Positions 28,890-38,848 of a stretch of DNA of 64,000 nt are shown here, in pieces. Source of the stretch: Picochlorum sp. 'celeri'. Its lineage: Eukaryota > Chlorophyta > Trebouxiophyceae. The notes below the pieces were generated by a model, which saw only the letters and a program-made list of their open reading frames with translations, did no database searches and had not been told where the DNA came from. How positions within the stretch are numbered: the stretch's first letter is position 1; every line of letters starts with the position of its first letter. The translations under genes were made by a program, and so were the position numbers. Where the stretch lies: positions 186,001 to 250,000 of the forward strand of contig JAACMV010000008.1 in assembly GCA_010909725.1 (NCBI GenBank), written 5' to 3'.

Positions 28890-30018
28890 AAATATAGAAT
28901 GGTTTATTATGCCAGGGAATGCGAGGCATTGCGAGGGTATCTTTGACCACAACCCTACCAGGAATCTGCCGTCGTTGAAAAGGAATATACCCTTGGAGGG
29001 TTTTCCAGGAGGCGCGGCGATGGGGGAATCTTCCATGATGATGGTCCACCACGACTAGCATGTACCCATTTTGAATACCTGCAATGCATATAGTAGTTGG
29101 ATGGGCTGTGAGATATAGAAACATTGTGGCGATGCCATTTGTGTCACAGGTGATGTGGCTCCTCAGACATCCAAGGAAGGTTGGTACCGCATCAGCTCTC
29201 AAGCCTGCGCAGGCGAAAGCTCTAGATCGGGCACTGCGAATGTTTATGAGAAACGCCCTGATATGGAAATTTCAATCATTGGAGCACTGGACGACAAAAA
29301 AACGGCAGAAAGGGTGCCTCAAAAGTGCCTCGGACTGCAGCCTTGACTGCGCCATGAGCACAACTGCCGGTTGACCATACATGCCGATGTATCCATGGCT
29401 GCAAATGGCGAGAAACAACAAGGTTTCAGCGCCATTCCGCCATAATCGGGACTATCGTATGGCAACCTGTGGGCAGCGTTGGGTAGGTTCGTCCTGCACA
29501 GGGCAGGTTACCCAGCAGACACCACGGCCTGTGCACGTCGGCAACTTTCGTCACTGGCAATGAGACATCATGGTATGTATACAGAGCGCTCAGTGGAAGA
29601 AGAAGTCGTTTTTGGTGAAAATTCTAATCACGGCGAATGCCATCAGAAACAGCCTCAAAAGGTATCTTCATAGCGCAACACGAAGAGGGAATGCTCACCT
29701 GGATCCTTCCTGTTTCAGCAGTATTGATTTCTCTGATAGCAATATAGTACATTCACGTTCGTTTTCTGCGAGTCTGCAGTGCAGTATTGGGTACATTACG
29801 TCGATACTGTCTGTCCAAGAGACCATGTTGTCAAGTCCACGCTGAATCCCACCCACACAGTCTTGGGAGGGATGAATAACTACAGAGAGGGCTCATTGAT
29901 ATCGCTATCACCTAGTATGAGCCCAGAAAACCGTGGATTCTATGCTCGACCGTCGGATAGCACAATTCCCAAACACAGCACCATGGGAACATACCATTTC
30001 CTGTATCACATGATATAA
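28890..30018 (+). other. possible unresolved multi-exon gene
   Basis: No long ORF exists here, but + strand pieces can be joined in phase: ~28950-29046 (through GCAT before GTACCC), 29150-29313, 29359-29422, 29477-29572 (before a strong GTATGT donor) and 29780-30018, ending in TAA. The last exon is the best supported: the GTATGT...GTCTGCAG intron (29573-29779) keeps frame into a 79-codon stretch (YWVHYVDTVCPRDH through MGTYHFLYHM). Other junctions use weak sites, no start was fixed, and no family is recognised. The region may instead be noncoding. Confidence 0.28.
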
Positions 30019-30235
30019 TGATTGCTCAGCATGTGTTCATATGATATAGTAAAGATGTCCAGAAACGTCGTCTCGTGGATGCAACAATAAGCAGCTCGAG
30101 ATAGCGAGTTCCTGGGTCAACAACTGCCGGTGCCTTGATCATAACACCAAACAGCCTCATCAATCTTGCTTCTGGGAACGGGCAGTACAGAGATTGATTG
30201 GCTCTGACGGCCAACTTTATAGAAGCCTTTTAGAT

Positions 30236-30325
30236 TGCTCAGACACAGCCAAGAGATGTAGAATCATCATGGCCACAAGGCCTCTGAAACTCTAGTCCAT
30301 GAAAATTCTCAGTCGTCACAGCAAT
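30236..30325 (+). repeat. diverged direct repeat, copy A
   Basis: About 90 bp that recurs at 30519-30607. Shared blocks are TTGCTCAGACA, GCCAAGAGA, CTCTGAAACTCTAGTCC and TCGTCAC, in the same order with small indels. The copies are ~280 bp apart. No coding frame spans both. Confidence 0.6.
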
Positions 30326-30518
30326 CCTTTGAATGCGCTATCAGTGCTGATTCGTACCTTGATTTGTTATCATTTTTTTAATCTTCTTTTCATAGTATAT
30401 ACACACGGACGCGTGAAAAAAAAAAACAGTGTGATGCGCTGCAAAAAGTACATGTGTGGTGGATTCAGCCAATGTAGATCATGTCCTCAAAGGATGTGGG
30501 CAGCACCACATGATGACG

Positions 30519-30607
30519 TTGCTCAGACAGCCAAGAGAATCTCAATCGTCACAGATTTGTACTCTGAAACTCTAGTCCTTAAATACTCATTCTTCACGGC
30601 AACAGCA
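30519..30607 (+). repeat. diverged direct repeat, copy B
   Basis: Second copy of the 30236-30325 block. CTCTGAAACTCTAGTCC is identical in both copies. A TGATGAC sequence just upstream (30511-30517) and the CTGA in the shared block give it a loose resemblance to a box C/D RNA, but no terminal stem is present. Confidence 0.55.
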
Positions 30608-30624
30608 GATCAATGAGCCTGTAG

Positions 30625-31275
30625 GCTGCATACCTTGTAGTATACAAATCTGCATAGAAATATAATATCCATAGTTACTGCATCCACACGCAGATATCGA
30701 CAGGCATCTATCTATGGGAGAGTGATGGAGGTCAGGGTACTTTTATCTGCATCAGCTATGCTGAATAAATAACACGGACCAAAGTGGTTAGTTCATCACC
30801 CCCCCATCAGCAGTCTCCACAGGCACTCCTCCACTCCATCGGTAGCAAGCACTATCGCTCGGCCAAAAAGAACGTGTTAGGAAACCTTTATTTTCGTCAC
30901 AGCCAATCAGTATGAGCTGGGTAAGGCAATCGTCATCACGATAGGCCGCACCACCGACGGATCAAGAGTGCATGCATGCCAAGAGTGCATGCATGGTATC
31001 GCAGCAACGCAATCCCATACTACAAGTGGGGTCAGAGACCAAAAGGTCTAGTCAATCCTCATCGTTTATGCCCTGGCTTTGGGCACTAGGACTGGGGCGA
31101 CAATCCAAACTCATCAGTCCCTCACTGTGCTTCTTCTCCTGAGTATACAGTTTTCAAATTTCCACGTACCACATAGTGTAAAATATATATTTAAAATAAT
31201 TTAATGGGTAAGCGTAGGGGCATGCATGCATAGACGTCGATGATGCTGTGGCAACTCCGCCCACATGATGATGGC
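30625..31275. other. intergenic stretch without identified genes
   Basis: This has AT-rich stretches and short hairpins (AGACC/GGTCT near 31038-31051; TGCCC/GGGCA near 31069-31085). A 17-bp tandem duplication with CATGCATG lies at 30963-30995. I find no tRNA and no convincing exon on either strand. Confidence 0.5.
30963..30995. repeat. 17-bp tandem duplication containing GCATGCATG
   Basis: CAAGAGTGCATGCATG occurs twice in succession, one base apart (30963-30978 and 30980-30995). GCATGCATGC is itself palindromic and a further GCATGCATGC lies at 31221. This is probably a local slippage product or a duplicated protein-binding site. Confidence 0.7.
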
Positions 31276-31333
31276 AGTCTCTCCGAAGAGACTCTGGATC
31301 TGCAGATCTCTCGATTAAGAGATCTAGAGATCC
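31276..31333. ncRNA. strong tandem hairpins beyond the NAD kinase stop
   Basis: Hairpin 1 (31276-31293): AGTCTCT and AGAGACT, 7-bp perfect stem, 4-nt loop CCGA. Hairpin 2 (31296-31333): outer GGATCT/AGATCC (6 bp), a symmetric 3x3 internal loop, inner GATCTCT/AGAGATC (7 bp), 6-nt loop. Because the stems are palindromic they form on either strand. The site is 114-171 nt downstream of the NAD kinase stop, so it could be a 3' UTR or 3'-end element or a separate structured RNA. The function is not established. Confidence 0.4.
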
Positions 31334-31446
31334 ATCCTGGTAGTTGAGTGGTTGAAAATCATGACTGTTTCTTTCTTTAAAAGAGCACATCAGTAGTATA
31401 TATATATATATATATGGGCAAAGTATTCATCCAAGATGAAGGATTT

Positions 31447-33368
31447 TCAGGGCAAGTTTGGTTGATAATCCTTTTGAATTGTTCTTCGGTTCCAGTGCAA
31501 ACCTTCTCTAACGCTTGTGAACCAATCATGGCTTGCATCCAAATGGCATACCATTGGCACCGGGCTTTGCGACAGATAGACGACGACGCTATCACCTGGC
31601 CCGAGGGGCTGTCTACCTTTTCCATCAAATGAGCAGTACAAGTCTCCTCTGCTATCTGTTGGGACTTCTAAACGCAGAATGACATGTTCAGGGAATACAA
31701 GTGGCCTAGATGACAATGTGTGTGGGCAAATGGGTGTAAATAGAATGCAAGGAACTGCAGGGTGAACCATGGATCCACCCGCTGCCAAATTATATGCAGT
31801 TGAGCCAGTTGGGGTGGACACAATCAAGCCATCTCCTTGAATGGTTGCCATGAAGTGATTGTCGATATAGCACTCGAGCTTTGTTAATGAAGCAGTGATG
31901 CCTCGATCGATCACAAGCTCATTTAAAACCAAAACATCCTCTCCACAAGGGGCTTTATTCAACATGCTGAAATCAGATTCCATGTCCCCTGCTCTGATTA
32001 TTCTGCACTGTAGCCTATGTCGTAACATGAGAGGAAGCGAGCTATTTGGAGAAACTACACATTCGACTGTTTTTTGTAGCCTTGATACCGGGAAAGGCGT
32101 CATGAACCCCAAGGATCCCATGGCAATGGCAACTATTGGTGGCACAGATCCCAAAGTTCCGAGCAATGAGCATGTCCACAATACTGTCCCGTCGCCTCCA
32201 ACGGTGAATATCAAATCTAACAGAGATATTATATCTTCTGGAATAGTATTACTGCACTCACAACTGCCAAGATTCCATGTATGCAAGTGGGCTGTGTTGC
32301 AAAAAGAATCAGTATCCTGTTGTGATTCGACACATTCCTTTACCCTCTCATACATCTTTGGCTCAACAAAAACGTGTATACTTTCACGCAACAACAGGCA
32401 TATAGTTTTGACTGCAGCATCGAGTGCATCTGTGGTCAACTTGAATACAACTAGAACCCTTCGAGGTTGAGACATCCATTGCAGCTTCAAATGTGCTCCA
32501 AAAGCAACCCACTCTGATGTGGTCTCTAGAGTCGGATCCAGATTATCAAACGGTATACTCTCTTCTTGGTTATATAGTACCTGCTCAGATACTGTTCTCT
32601 TTGGACCAGACATTCTACCAGGGCCTTTGGGCACTGCAGCAACAAGCCTAAACCTTGCCTTTGGGATTGATGCCATATCTGACGAGTCTGAAGCCCCAGA
32701 AAGGCTTTGATGACTTCCTTTGACTTTTGATCCTGTCGCTGAAGTCCATGATTTCGCCAACGCTATTGATATAGCAGCAGCTGCTGCTGTTCCCACGCTG
32801 GATTGACCATCATTTGCAACTGAGACTGTTGCATGGTGATGATCCTCCTCTTCGAGCTTGGATTCGTGTGGTGATAGTTGGGCCAGCAAAAACCAAAATC
32901 CCAATGAACTATTAAATGCCGATTCAGTGCCGCACGCTGCGTCCACATGACTGGGAGGCTCTGACACAGTATGCCTTCTGCGAAGTTGTGCCTTTTGAAA
33001 AGCCTCCTTCTTCTCTACCCTCGAAATTCCCAGCACATTGCTGAATGTACTCTTATTTCTATCAATCTTTTGTCGCTGATGGGATGTGTTCGAAACAAAG
33101 CGCTGCCGTTGCTGCAGTGATTCATTTTCTTTGCGCAGACTGGCAAGTGACTTCCTAGCTTCAGCAAGCTCCCTCTCAAGTACCTGTTTCTCGCGTGACG
33201 TCTCTTTAATAAATTGCAATAGACCTACAATACGATTCAAGTTCATGAAAGGCTCTCCCCTGTAAAGATTCCACTGATTCTATGCAACAAGGTGGAAGAG
33301 AATACTGTTCAACGACACCTCATACCTTCTGTGGCCTGAACCATAGAGTTCACGTTGGCTGAATCCAT
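31447..33368 (-). CDS. NAD kinase
   Basis: Preferred model complement(join(31447..33254,33326..33368)), 616 aa. The 71-nt intron starts GTATGAGG and uses an AG just beyond a CAG. If that splice is wrong, the start is the ATG at 33246 (599 aa). The kinase domain is the C-terminal ~300 residues: FTVGGDGTVLW (GGDGT), AMGSLGFMTPF, NELVIDRG, and GDGLIVSTPTGSTAYNLAAGGSMVHP. It phosphorylates NAD(H) to NADP(H). The N-terminal ~300 residues comprise a coiled coil (KETSREKQVLERELAEARK) and a Ser-rich, poorly conserved region. No clear signal or transit peptide, so the cytosolic isoform is likely. Confidence 0.92.
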
Positions 33369-33727
33369 TCTCTCAGTGATTTTACTAGATGACAGATCAC
33401 TATGAAACGATTGTAAATCGGTAAAGGCTGTTTGGTAATTGTTGAGCTAGAGAAAAATCACAGGACATGTCATGGGTTTCGACCAGTTGGCACCTCTCGT
33501 TCAAGCGGTGTATACTCGCATGCCATTAAGTGACCATTTCAAATCCTTAGTACTAATACTATGCAGCGAGGAAGCCGTATCGAAGCGACCAAGGCTACAT
33601 CATCATCTTCTTGTACTCCGTATTTCGACACACATCACGCGATCCCTCGCGAGCCTGGCAGTAATTACTGTTCAACCCTTGCGGATTTCATTGAACTATA
33701 TGGTATTGTAGTAGAAAAAGTGACACA

Positions 33728-34440
33728 ATGGTACTTGCCCTTGCCATTGGCGATATTGGAGTCCCTTTGGGATCCCAAGGAATTCCTCAAAAACTGAAAG
33801 AGTTACTGCAACCGGGGAAAATACACCAGGTTATTTGCACCGGTAATTTATGTGATGAGGTACGTCACAATTTGAACGTCTCTCTCTCTCTCTGTGTGTG
33901 TGGCGGAGAGAATAGGGCTTCTGCCTGTACTAGTTTTCCCCTTCAACCCAACAACCCAGTTTCACACAAAGAGTATGTGACATCACAATAATGCAGGCAA
34001 CGATGGACTTTCTAAAGACAGTGTCCAGTAATATTATCATAGTTCAGGGAGATTTAGATGCTAAACGAACGTATCCGATAGAAAAAGTGGTGCAAATAGG
34101 TGAGTTTCATGTTGGGGTTTGTCATGGCCATCATATTGTCCCTCCTCATGACAGGGACGCAATCAGCGCGGTTCAGCGACGACTTGGAGCCGATATTTTA
34201 ATCAAGGGATGTTTTGATCCATCAAAAGGATTCGAATCATACGTTCATAGAGAAGGTGAGATTGTGATACAGCCTGGGTCTGCAAGTGGGTGGCAACCAT
34301 GGTCGGATGCTCAGGATTCTGCATGTCGGCCGTCATTTGCGCTCATGGATATTAAAGGGAAGCGAGCAGTAGTATATGTGTATACACTGGATATCAATAA
34401 TGAGGTTCAGGTTGAGAAGATTGAGTTTACTAAACCATAG
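33728..34440 (+). CDS. VPS29: retromer subunit VPS29
   Basis: Model join(33728..33859,33997..34440), 191 aa. The 137-nt intron (GTACGT...AATGCAG, phase 0) contains CT and GT microsatellites. The fold is recognisable end to end: LAIGDIGVP, QPGKIHQVICTGNLCDE/ATMDFLKT, NIIIVQGDLDA, FHVGVCHGHHIVP, INPGS-like IQPGSASG, and SFALMDIKGKRAVVYVY. VPS29 is a metallophosphoesterase-fold scaffold in the VPS26-29-35 retromer that recycles cargo from endosomes. The motif I His (GDLH in human) is Gly here, and the GHTH motif is replaced by GCFD, so metal coordination is more degenerate than usual. It converges with the TBC gene (27 bp). Confidence 0.93.
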
Positions 34441-34467
34441 CAGAAAATTATTGTGTGTATGACATAA

Positions 34468-36363
34468 TCAATCAATCTTTCTTTCATGTTCATCCATGTG
34501 ACATTCATTCTTTTCTTGAGTTTCACTGCTGACTGAAGAAGCACTTTCGTTCCACATGGTATCAAGATCTTGGATTATTTGCCCGTACTCGCTGGCCATT
34601 TCACTATCCTGCTTCTCAATGGTATCCTGTAGAGACTCTTCAACTGGAATGCTTGTTTGTGAATCATCCTTGTCGGACGACACAGCACCCTCTTCCAAGG
34701 ATTTGATATATTTTGATGCTTGCTCAAATGCATCATGCAGCTCTTCGTCCGTAATCGGAGAATTGATACCGCCATTCACTACCCGCCGCAGCCGGATAGA
34801 ATCCCATCGCAATGGGTCTACTTTTAAATACATGAGGAGCTCCTCAAAGTTCTCTTGCATCATCAGCTCTGCTTCACATTCACCCATGATGGCAATTGCT
34901 GTTCGAAGAATAATTGCATCGCTGCCTTCGAGCAACATGATATCAATGATTCGAGCACAGAATGGCACAGGGAATGGGCAAGAAAACAGTGACAAGAACC
35001 ATTGGCTTGCATACAGCACTGGCGTTGCACCATTGCTCTCTAAATGCGACTTCAAATTAGGCATATGTTTTTCAAGCAGTATATCAAACATTTCGAGAAT
35101 GACCTTCAACCCCATGAGGCCGGGTAAGTAGAGCTTGCGCAGACCAAAGCCACATGGAGGTGCATCCATAAATCGACAGAGAATCTCAAATGCTTGCTCT
35201 TCTGGGACAAAAAATAGCAACAGACCAGCCACGAAAGCCATTCCTTGACAATATCCTACTTCTAAATCGTGTAATGAATAGGCTTTTAGAAGATTGAAGA
35301 GAGATTTCTGCCCCTGCTCAAATCCAAACAGAGGGTGTTCGGGAAACGTTCTATGTATATCTCTAGAAATAACTTCATCTACATCCTCCTGACCGACACT
35401 AATCTGTAACAAGGTAGCATAACGCCCGTCGTCACGTATATCACTTTCCAAAGGCCACTCCACATGGATCATTGCCTCCATCAATCTCTGCTTAAAATCC
35501 TCTTTTGTAGAATTCCATGGCTGAACGCAATTGCTCTTCCCAGCCTTCAACAGAGCACCTCCTTGTCTCCATTTACCTGTCCCTCTGTCTCCCATGACTT
35601 CCCATTCCTCTTCGTCTTGTGAATTCTTCTTCTCCGCATCATCACCACCATCAAGCACATCACTAGGTGCTCCAACTCCCATCGCACTCTCGTCACGTGC
35701 CTCCACATGCCTCACCACATCACGCTGATTTCTCGAGTATCTACTATACTCTTCAGAAAATTCCTGACGAAGCGTCGAGTCCCGCATTAAAGCCATCCAC
35801 AGTCGAGATCGAAGCTCCTGAGGAGCATCCTCATACACAGCAAATCCAATCTGCACATCCATTGGCGCATCCTTCTCCTCTTCTAACAACGCCTTCATCC
35901 TCTGTTCTTCAAATTGCTTTGACAACCTCGCCAATGTATTCTGAATCTGCCGAGGCCCTTCAAACAATGTCTCAAACCCCCTCTGAATCCCATAGGCACC
36001 AGTTGACAAGCCCTGCTGAATCCCCTTCATCCCCTTTGCAGCATTCGACGAAATCACCTCGGCCCCCTTTTGCCGCAAAGCTCGATCACTGAGCATGGTC
36101 CCAGCAGCAGCTGCTGTCCGATACACCGCACCACCAAAACCCCCAGCAGCTGCAGCCAACCTGCTTGCAAATGTCACCTTTTTAACAGCCACATCCTCAC
36201 CCTCTTCCTCATCAATACCATCTCTCGGTGCATCAGATACACTCTCCTCTCCCTGCAGGCGAACAACGCCCTCCTCTCCTCTTTCAAGTGGTTCCCCAAC
36301 CGTGTCCTCTTCAACCTTTCCAACCAGCCTTTCCTGGCTCAAATCACCACCACGTCCCTCCAT
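34468..36363 (-). CDS. TBC-domain Rab GTPase-activating protein
   Basis: 631 aa, intronless. The TBC domain spans residues ~180-500: LRSRLWMALM at its start, the Arg-finger motif as ISRDIHRTFP, the Gln-finger motif as GYCQGMAFVAGLLL, then PVLYASQWFLSLFSCPFP. Both catalytic fingers are intact, so it should accelerate GTP hydrolysis on a Rab. An acidic insert (EKKNSQDEEEWEV) interrupts the early TBC region. The N-terminal ~160 residues contain an Ala-rich amphipathic segment (FASRLAAAAGGFGGAVYRT), then a coiled coil. The target Rab is not deducible. Confidence 0.92.
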   Translation of the reverse strand: MEGRGGDLSQERLVGKVEEDTVGEPLERGEEGVVRLQGEESVSDAPRDGIDEEEGEDVAVKKVTFASRLAAAAGGFGGAVYRTAAAAGTMLSDRALRQKGAEVISSNAAKGMKGIQQGLSTGAYGIQRGFETLFEGPRQIQNTLARLSKQFEEQRMKALLEEEKDAPMDVQIGFAVYEDAPQELRSRLWMALMRDSTLRQEFSEEYSRYSRNQRDVVRHVEARDESAMGVGAPSDVLDGGDDAEKKNSQDEEEWEVMGDRGTGKWRQGGALLKAGKSNCVQPWNSTKEDFKQRLMEAMIHVEWPLESDIRDDGRYATLLQISVGQEDVDEVISRDIHRTFPEHPLFGFEQGQKSLFNLLKAYSLHDLEVGYCQGMAFVAGLLLFFVPEEQAFEILCRFMDAPPCGFGLRKLYLPGLMGLKVILEMFDILLEKHMPNLKSHLESNGATPVLYASQWFLSLFSCPFPVPFCARIIDIMLLEGSDAIILRTAIAIMGECEAELMMQENFEELLMYLKVDPLRWDSIRLRRVVNGGINSPITDEELHDAFEQASKYIKSLEEGAVSSDKDDSQTSIPVEESLQDTIEKQDSEMASEYGQIIQDLDTMWNESASSVSSETQEKNECHMDEHERKID

Positions 36364-36760
36364 TAAATAAATAATTGCCTCTCAATGTCCTCTACTCAGT
36401 CATATAGGATTTTTTTGAATCAATACAAGTACCGCTTTGTCGCAAACGCACTCAAACCTCATCGAAGCCAACGGAATTCAACTGTCCGATTGAAACATCG
36501 CCCTGACCGGATAACACAGTTTCTCTCTCGAGTCTGCCAGTGAAGAACAACAACCGCCGTTCCATGTGCTCAGGTTACTGTTTCAATTATAAACAATTCA
36601 ACTTTCACTGATATCGAAAGGAATAGAAACGGGTTCTTCTGAAGACACTGTTGGACTGTCGAGCCAACTGTGGAAGTGTCTCCTTTTTTTGGCAAAGCCT
36701 TGCATGTAGGGATATGCGGTATGCAGACATTCCCACTCATGAAATGAAATACAATACATC

Positions 36761-37855
36761 ATGTCCGAGGATCGCCACGTGAATAAGGAGAGGGAAGAAG
36801 AGCATTTGCACATGGAGGGACAGGAAGCCCTTCCTGGTATTGTGAATGGTGGTGGGACATCGCATATATTCGGTGCAGAGATACCTGATGTATTCACAAC
36901 ATCTCACGCAGAGGATGATGGGAAAGGGCGTCATGGGGAGGGGGAGATGACGCTTGAGGGTATGGAGAAGCATCATATGATGATGATGCATCGTCCTCAT
37001 GAGCAACATCCAATGCATCACCACCACCATCATCATCACCATCATCATCATGTGTTGGAGCATCAACAGGAGCATGCTGATATGATTAGAATGCTGGGAG
37101 AGGAGGAGACTGCTGCTCTGGCTGCAGACTTGGCAGACTTTGAGAAGAGAACACAAACAGATACTAGAGAAGCAGATACGAATGAGGAAGCGACTACCAC
37201 TAAAAAGCGTGATATTCATGAAGATGATGCCGAGGAGAAGACAGACGGGGATGGGGATGGGAAGGGTCCGTCACAGAAGAAGAGGAGGGGTGGGTATACA
37301 TGGTGGTGGAGGGAGGGAGTCATTGAGCATATATTAGAATTTGTGAAGGAAAAGAAGAGTTATTTTAAAGCAGTGAAAGAACTGAAAGCTTCAGAATATA
37401 ATGAAGATGGTAAATATAACAAATTGTCCTCATCCACAGTTGAGTCCTGGTTTGTCAAGGGTTCCTATGATGAACTCAAGGACAAGTACAAGGTGCATCG
37501 AGAAAGGCTCCAAAAGTCCACAAGACCAGGCCAGACGACTACCCTTGGTCGATATCCTCATTTAGAAAAGGCCGTGTATGATATTATCAAGGAAGGGATT
37601 GATAGAGCAGCCATGGAGATGAAAGACTTTGATGGCAAGGGTGTACAGGAACAAGTTTTGAGATTGGTTGAGGACCAGCGTCCTGAACTGTTAAAAGTAA
37701 ATGGGGGCAAATTAACACTGTCGATGAAATTTATCAAAAGATTCTGTGAGAGATACTTTGCTGACAGAAATCCCTTCCCAGTAAAAAAGAGACAGAGCGG
37801 CTTTGGTCCTGAGGAACACCAGGATGAAATGAATAACATCTTATCAAGCGATTAA
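36761..37855 (+). CDS. helix-turn-helix (CENP-B/transposase-like) protein with poly-His run
   Basis: 364 aa, intronless. Residues ~1-160 are low complexity: a His/Met-rich tract with a 12-His run (37018-37053), then acidic and Lys-rich segments with nuclear-localisation-like KKKRRGG. The C-terminal half has two HTH-like units. The first is IEHILEFVKEKKSYFKAVKEL...STVESWFVKGSYDELKDKY. The second (LEKAVYDIIKEGID through MKFIKRFCERYF) has the layout of an HTH_CENPB/Tc5-type DNA-binding domain. No DDE catalytic domain follows. It is most simply a nuclear DNA-binding protein, perhaps from a domesticated transposase. The family assignment is tentative. Confidence 0.6.
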   Translation: MSEDRHVNKEREEEHLHMEGQEALPGIVNGGGTSHIFGAEIPDVFTTSHAEDDGKGRHGEGEMTLEGMEKHHMMMMHRPHEQHPMHHHHHHHHHHHHVLEHQQEHADMIRMLGEEETAALAADLADFEKRTQTDTREADTNEEATTTKKRDIHEDDAEEKTDGDGDGKGPSQKKRRGGYTWWWREGVIEHILEFVKEKKSYFKAVKELKASEYNEDGKYNKLSSSTVESWFVKGSYDELKDKYKVHRERLQKSTRPGQTTTLGRYPHLEKAVYDIIKEGIDRAAMEMKDFDGKGVQEQVLRLVEDQRPELLKVNGGKLTLSMKFIKRFCERYFADRNPFPVKKRQSGFGPEEHQDEMNNILSSD

Positions 37856-38207
37856 GATATTTTGATTTGATCAATCCACAGCATCAAGGTTGGGTTACAT
37901 GCGTGGAAAATCTAGCCTGAATATAGATTTCTGTTTGATTGATTTTCCTCTGTTTTTTTTAGAAGGGTGCATGTAATATGTGTTCCGGAATCATGCCATG
38001 ACATCTGATGATCCGTTGGATGCTCAATATTGTAAGAATATACATGTAATAATTCATTGGCGGGATCATCCGTGATATTTTGGCGTATGGCTGATTGTTG
38101 TTGTCGAAACAACATCAGAACTGTCACTCATTGTAGCAAACGGTTTTTGTCTTCTTCTGCCCCATAGATACGACCATATCAAGTAAAAAAGCAATATTAA
38201 TAAAATA

Positions 38208-38837
38208 ATGGCCAAGGATGGAGTGAATAGTGGCGCCAAAGGAGGTCCAAATCCTTCCGGAAGTGCAGCTGCCAAGTCTGGCGCAGCGACCGGTATTGGT
38301 GCCTGGTGGCAGAATTTCACGAAAAGTCCAAAAGGAGAAGCAGTGAAATCAAGAATGTCTTCCTTTACTACTATGGCAAAGGAGAAGGCGAGCAAGATGA
38401 AGCTGGCCATGCCAGTCGATGTGAAAGTTGACTTTTTGCAGCCAACAATTCAAACAGTGCGAGGTGCTTTTGATTCGGCTTGGCAGCAGTTGCCGCCACA
38501 GGCGCAGCAGGCTGCTCCGTATGTAGGAGTGGCGTTTGGAAGTGGTTTGGTGGTATATCTTATACAGCAACGTAGGGTTAACTATTATAAAAAGAAGCGG
38601 GAAGGGTTGTTGGCCGAGGTCAAGTCTTTACAGAAGGATAAGGATGATTTGAAGTACAAGGTTGGCGTGTTGAAGGCGGGGGGAGGTATTCCCCGGACTG
38701 AAAATGAAATTAGAATGGCAACAGCCATAGCCGAGGCGACCAATGCGGCAGCGGCTGCAGCAGATGCTGCTGCTCGAGCGGCAACCTCGTGTATTGTTAA
38801 TATCCAGAAACCAAAAGTTGCAGTACCGAGATCATGA
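38208..38837 (+). CDS. single-pass membrane / coiled-coil protein of unknown function
   Basis: 209 aa, intronless, not recognised. The N-terminal ~35 residues are Gly/Ala/Ser-rich and basic. A central region (KASKMKLAMPVDVKVDFLQ) precedes one membrane segment (APYVGVAFGSGLVVYLI, residues ~105-121). Then come a basic stop (QQRRVNYYKKKR), a coiled coil (LLAEVKSLQKDKDDLKYKV), and an Ala-rich helix. There is no signal peptide, so a tail- or mid-anchored organellar protein is possible. It converges with the cysteine protease gene, 11 bp between stops. Confidence 0.75.
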   Translation: MAKDGVNSGAKGGPNPSGSAAAKSGAATGIGAWWQNFTKSPKGEAVKSRMSSFTTMAKEKASKMKLAMPVDVKVDFLQPTIQTVRGAFDSAWQQLPPQAQQAAPYVGVAFGSGLVVYLIQQRRVNYYKKKREGLLAEVKSLQKDKDDLKYKVGVLKAGGGIPRTENEIRMATAIAEATNAAAAAADAAARAATSCIVNIQKPKVAVPRS

Positions 38838-38848
38838 ATGTAAGAGCT

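Noticed and set aside
28898..28950. In-frame TGA after MVYYARECEALRGYL suggesting a selenocysteine codon
   Set aside because: The context is not a redox motif, no SECIS-like element was identified, and the gene model itself is uncertain.
28774..29202. 142-codon minus-strand ORF upstream of the SPX gene
   Set aside because: Overlaps the SPX start, low-information composition, and competes with better + strand pieces; no homology seen.
31397..31415. (TA)n run as a promoter
   Set aside because: It is downstream of the NAD kinase stop with no gene starting nearby; best read as a simple repeat in 3' flank.
33472..33711. 79-codon + strand ORF between NAD kinase and VPS29
   Set aside because: Overlapping ORFs in another frame, no motif, and the site is a divergent promoter; more likely leader sequence.
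38066..38410. Minus-strand ORF with a hydrophobic segment (IILLILLFYLIW)
   Set aside because: No ATG at a sensible place and it overlaps the start of the 38208 gene antisense; no splice model rescues it.
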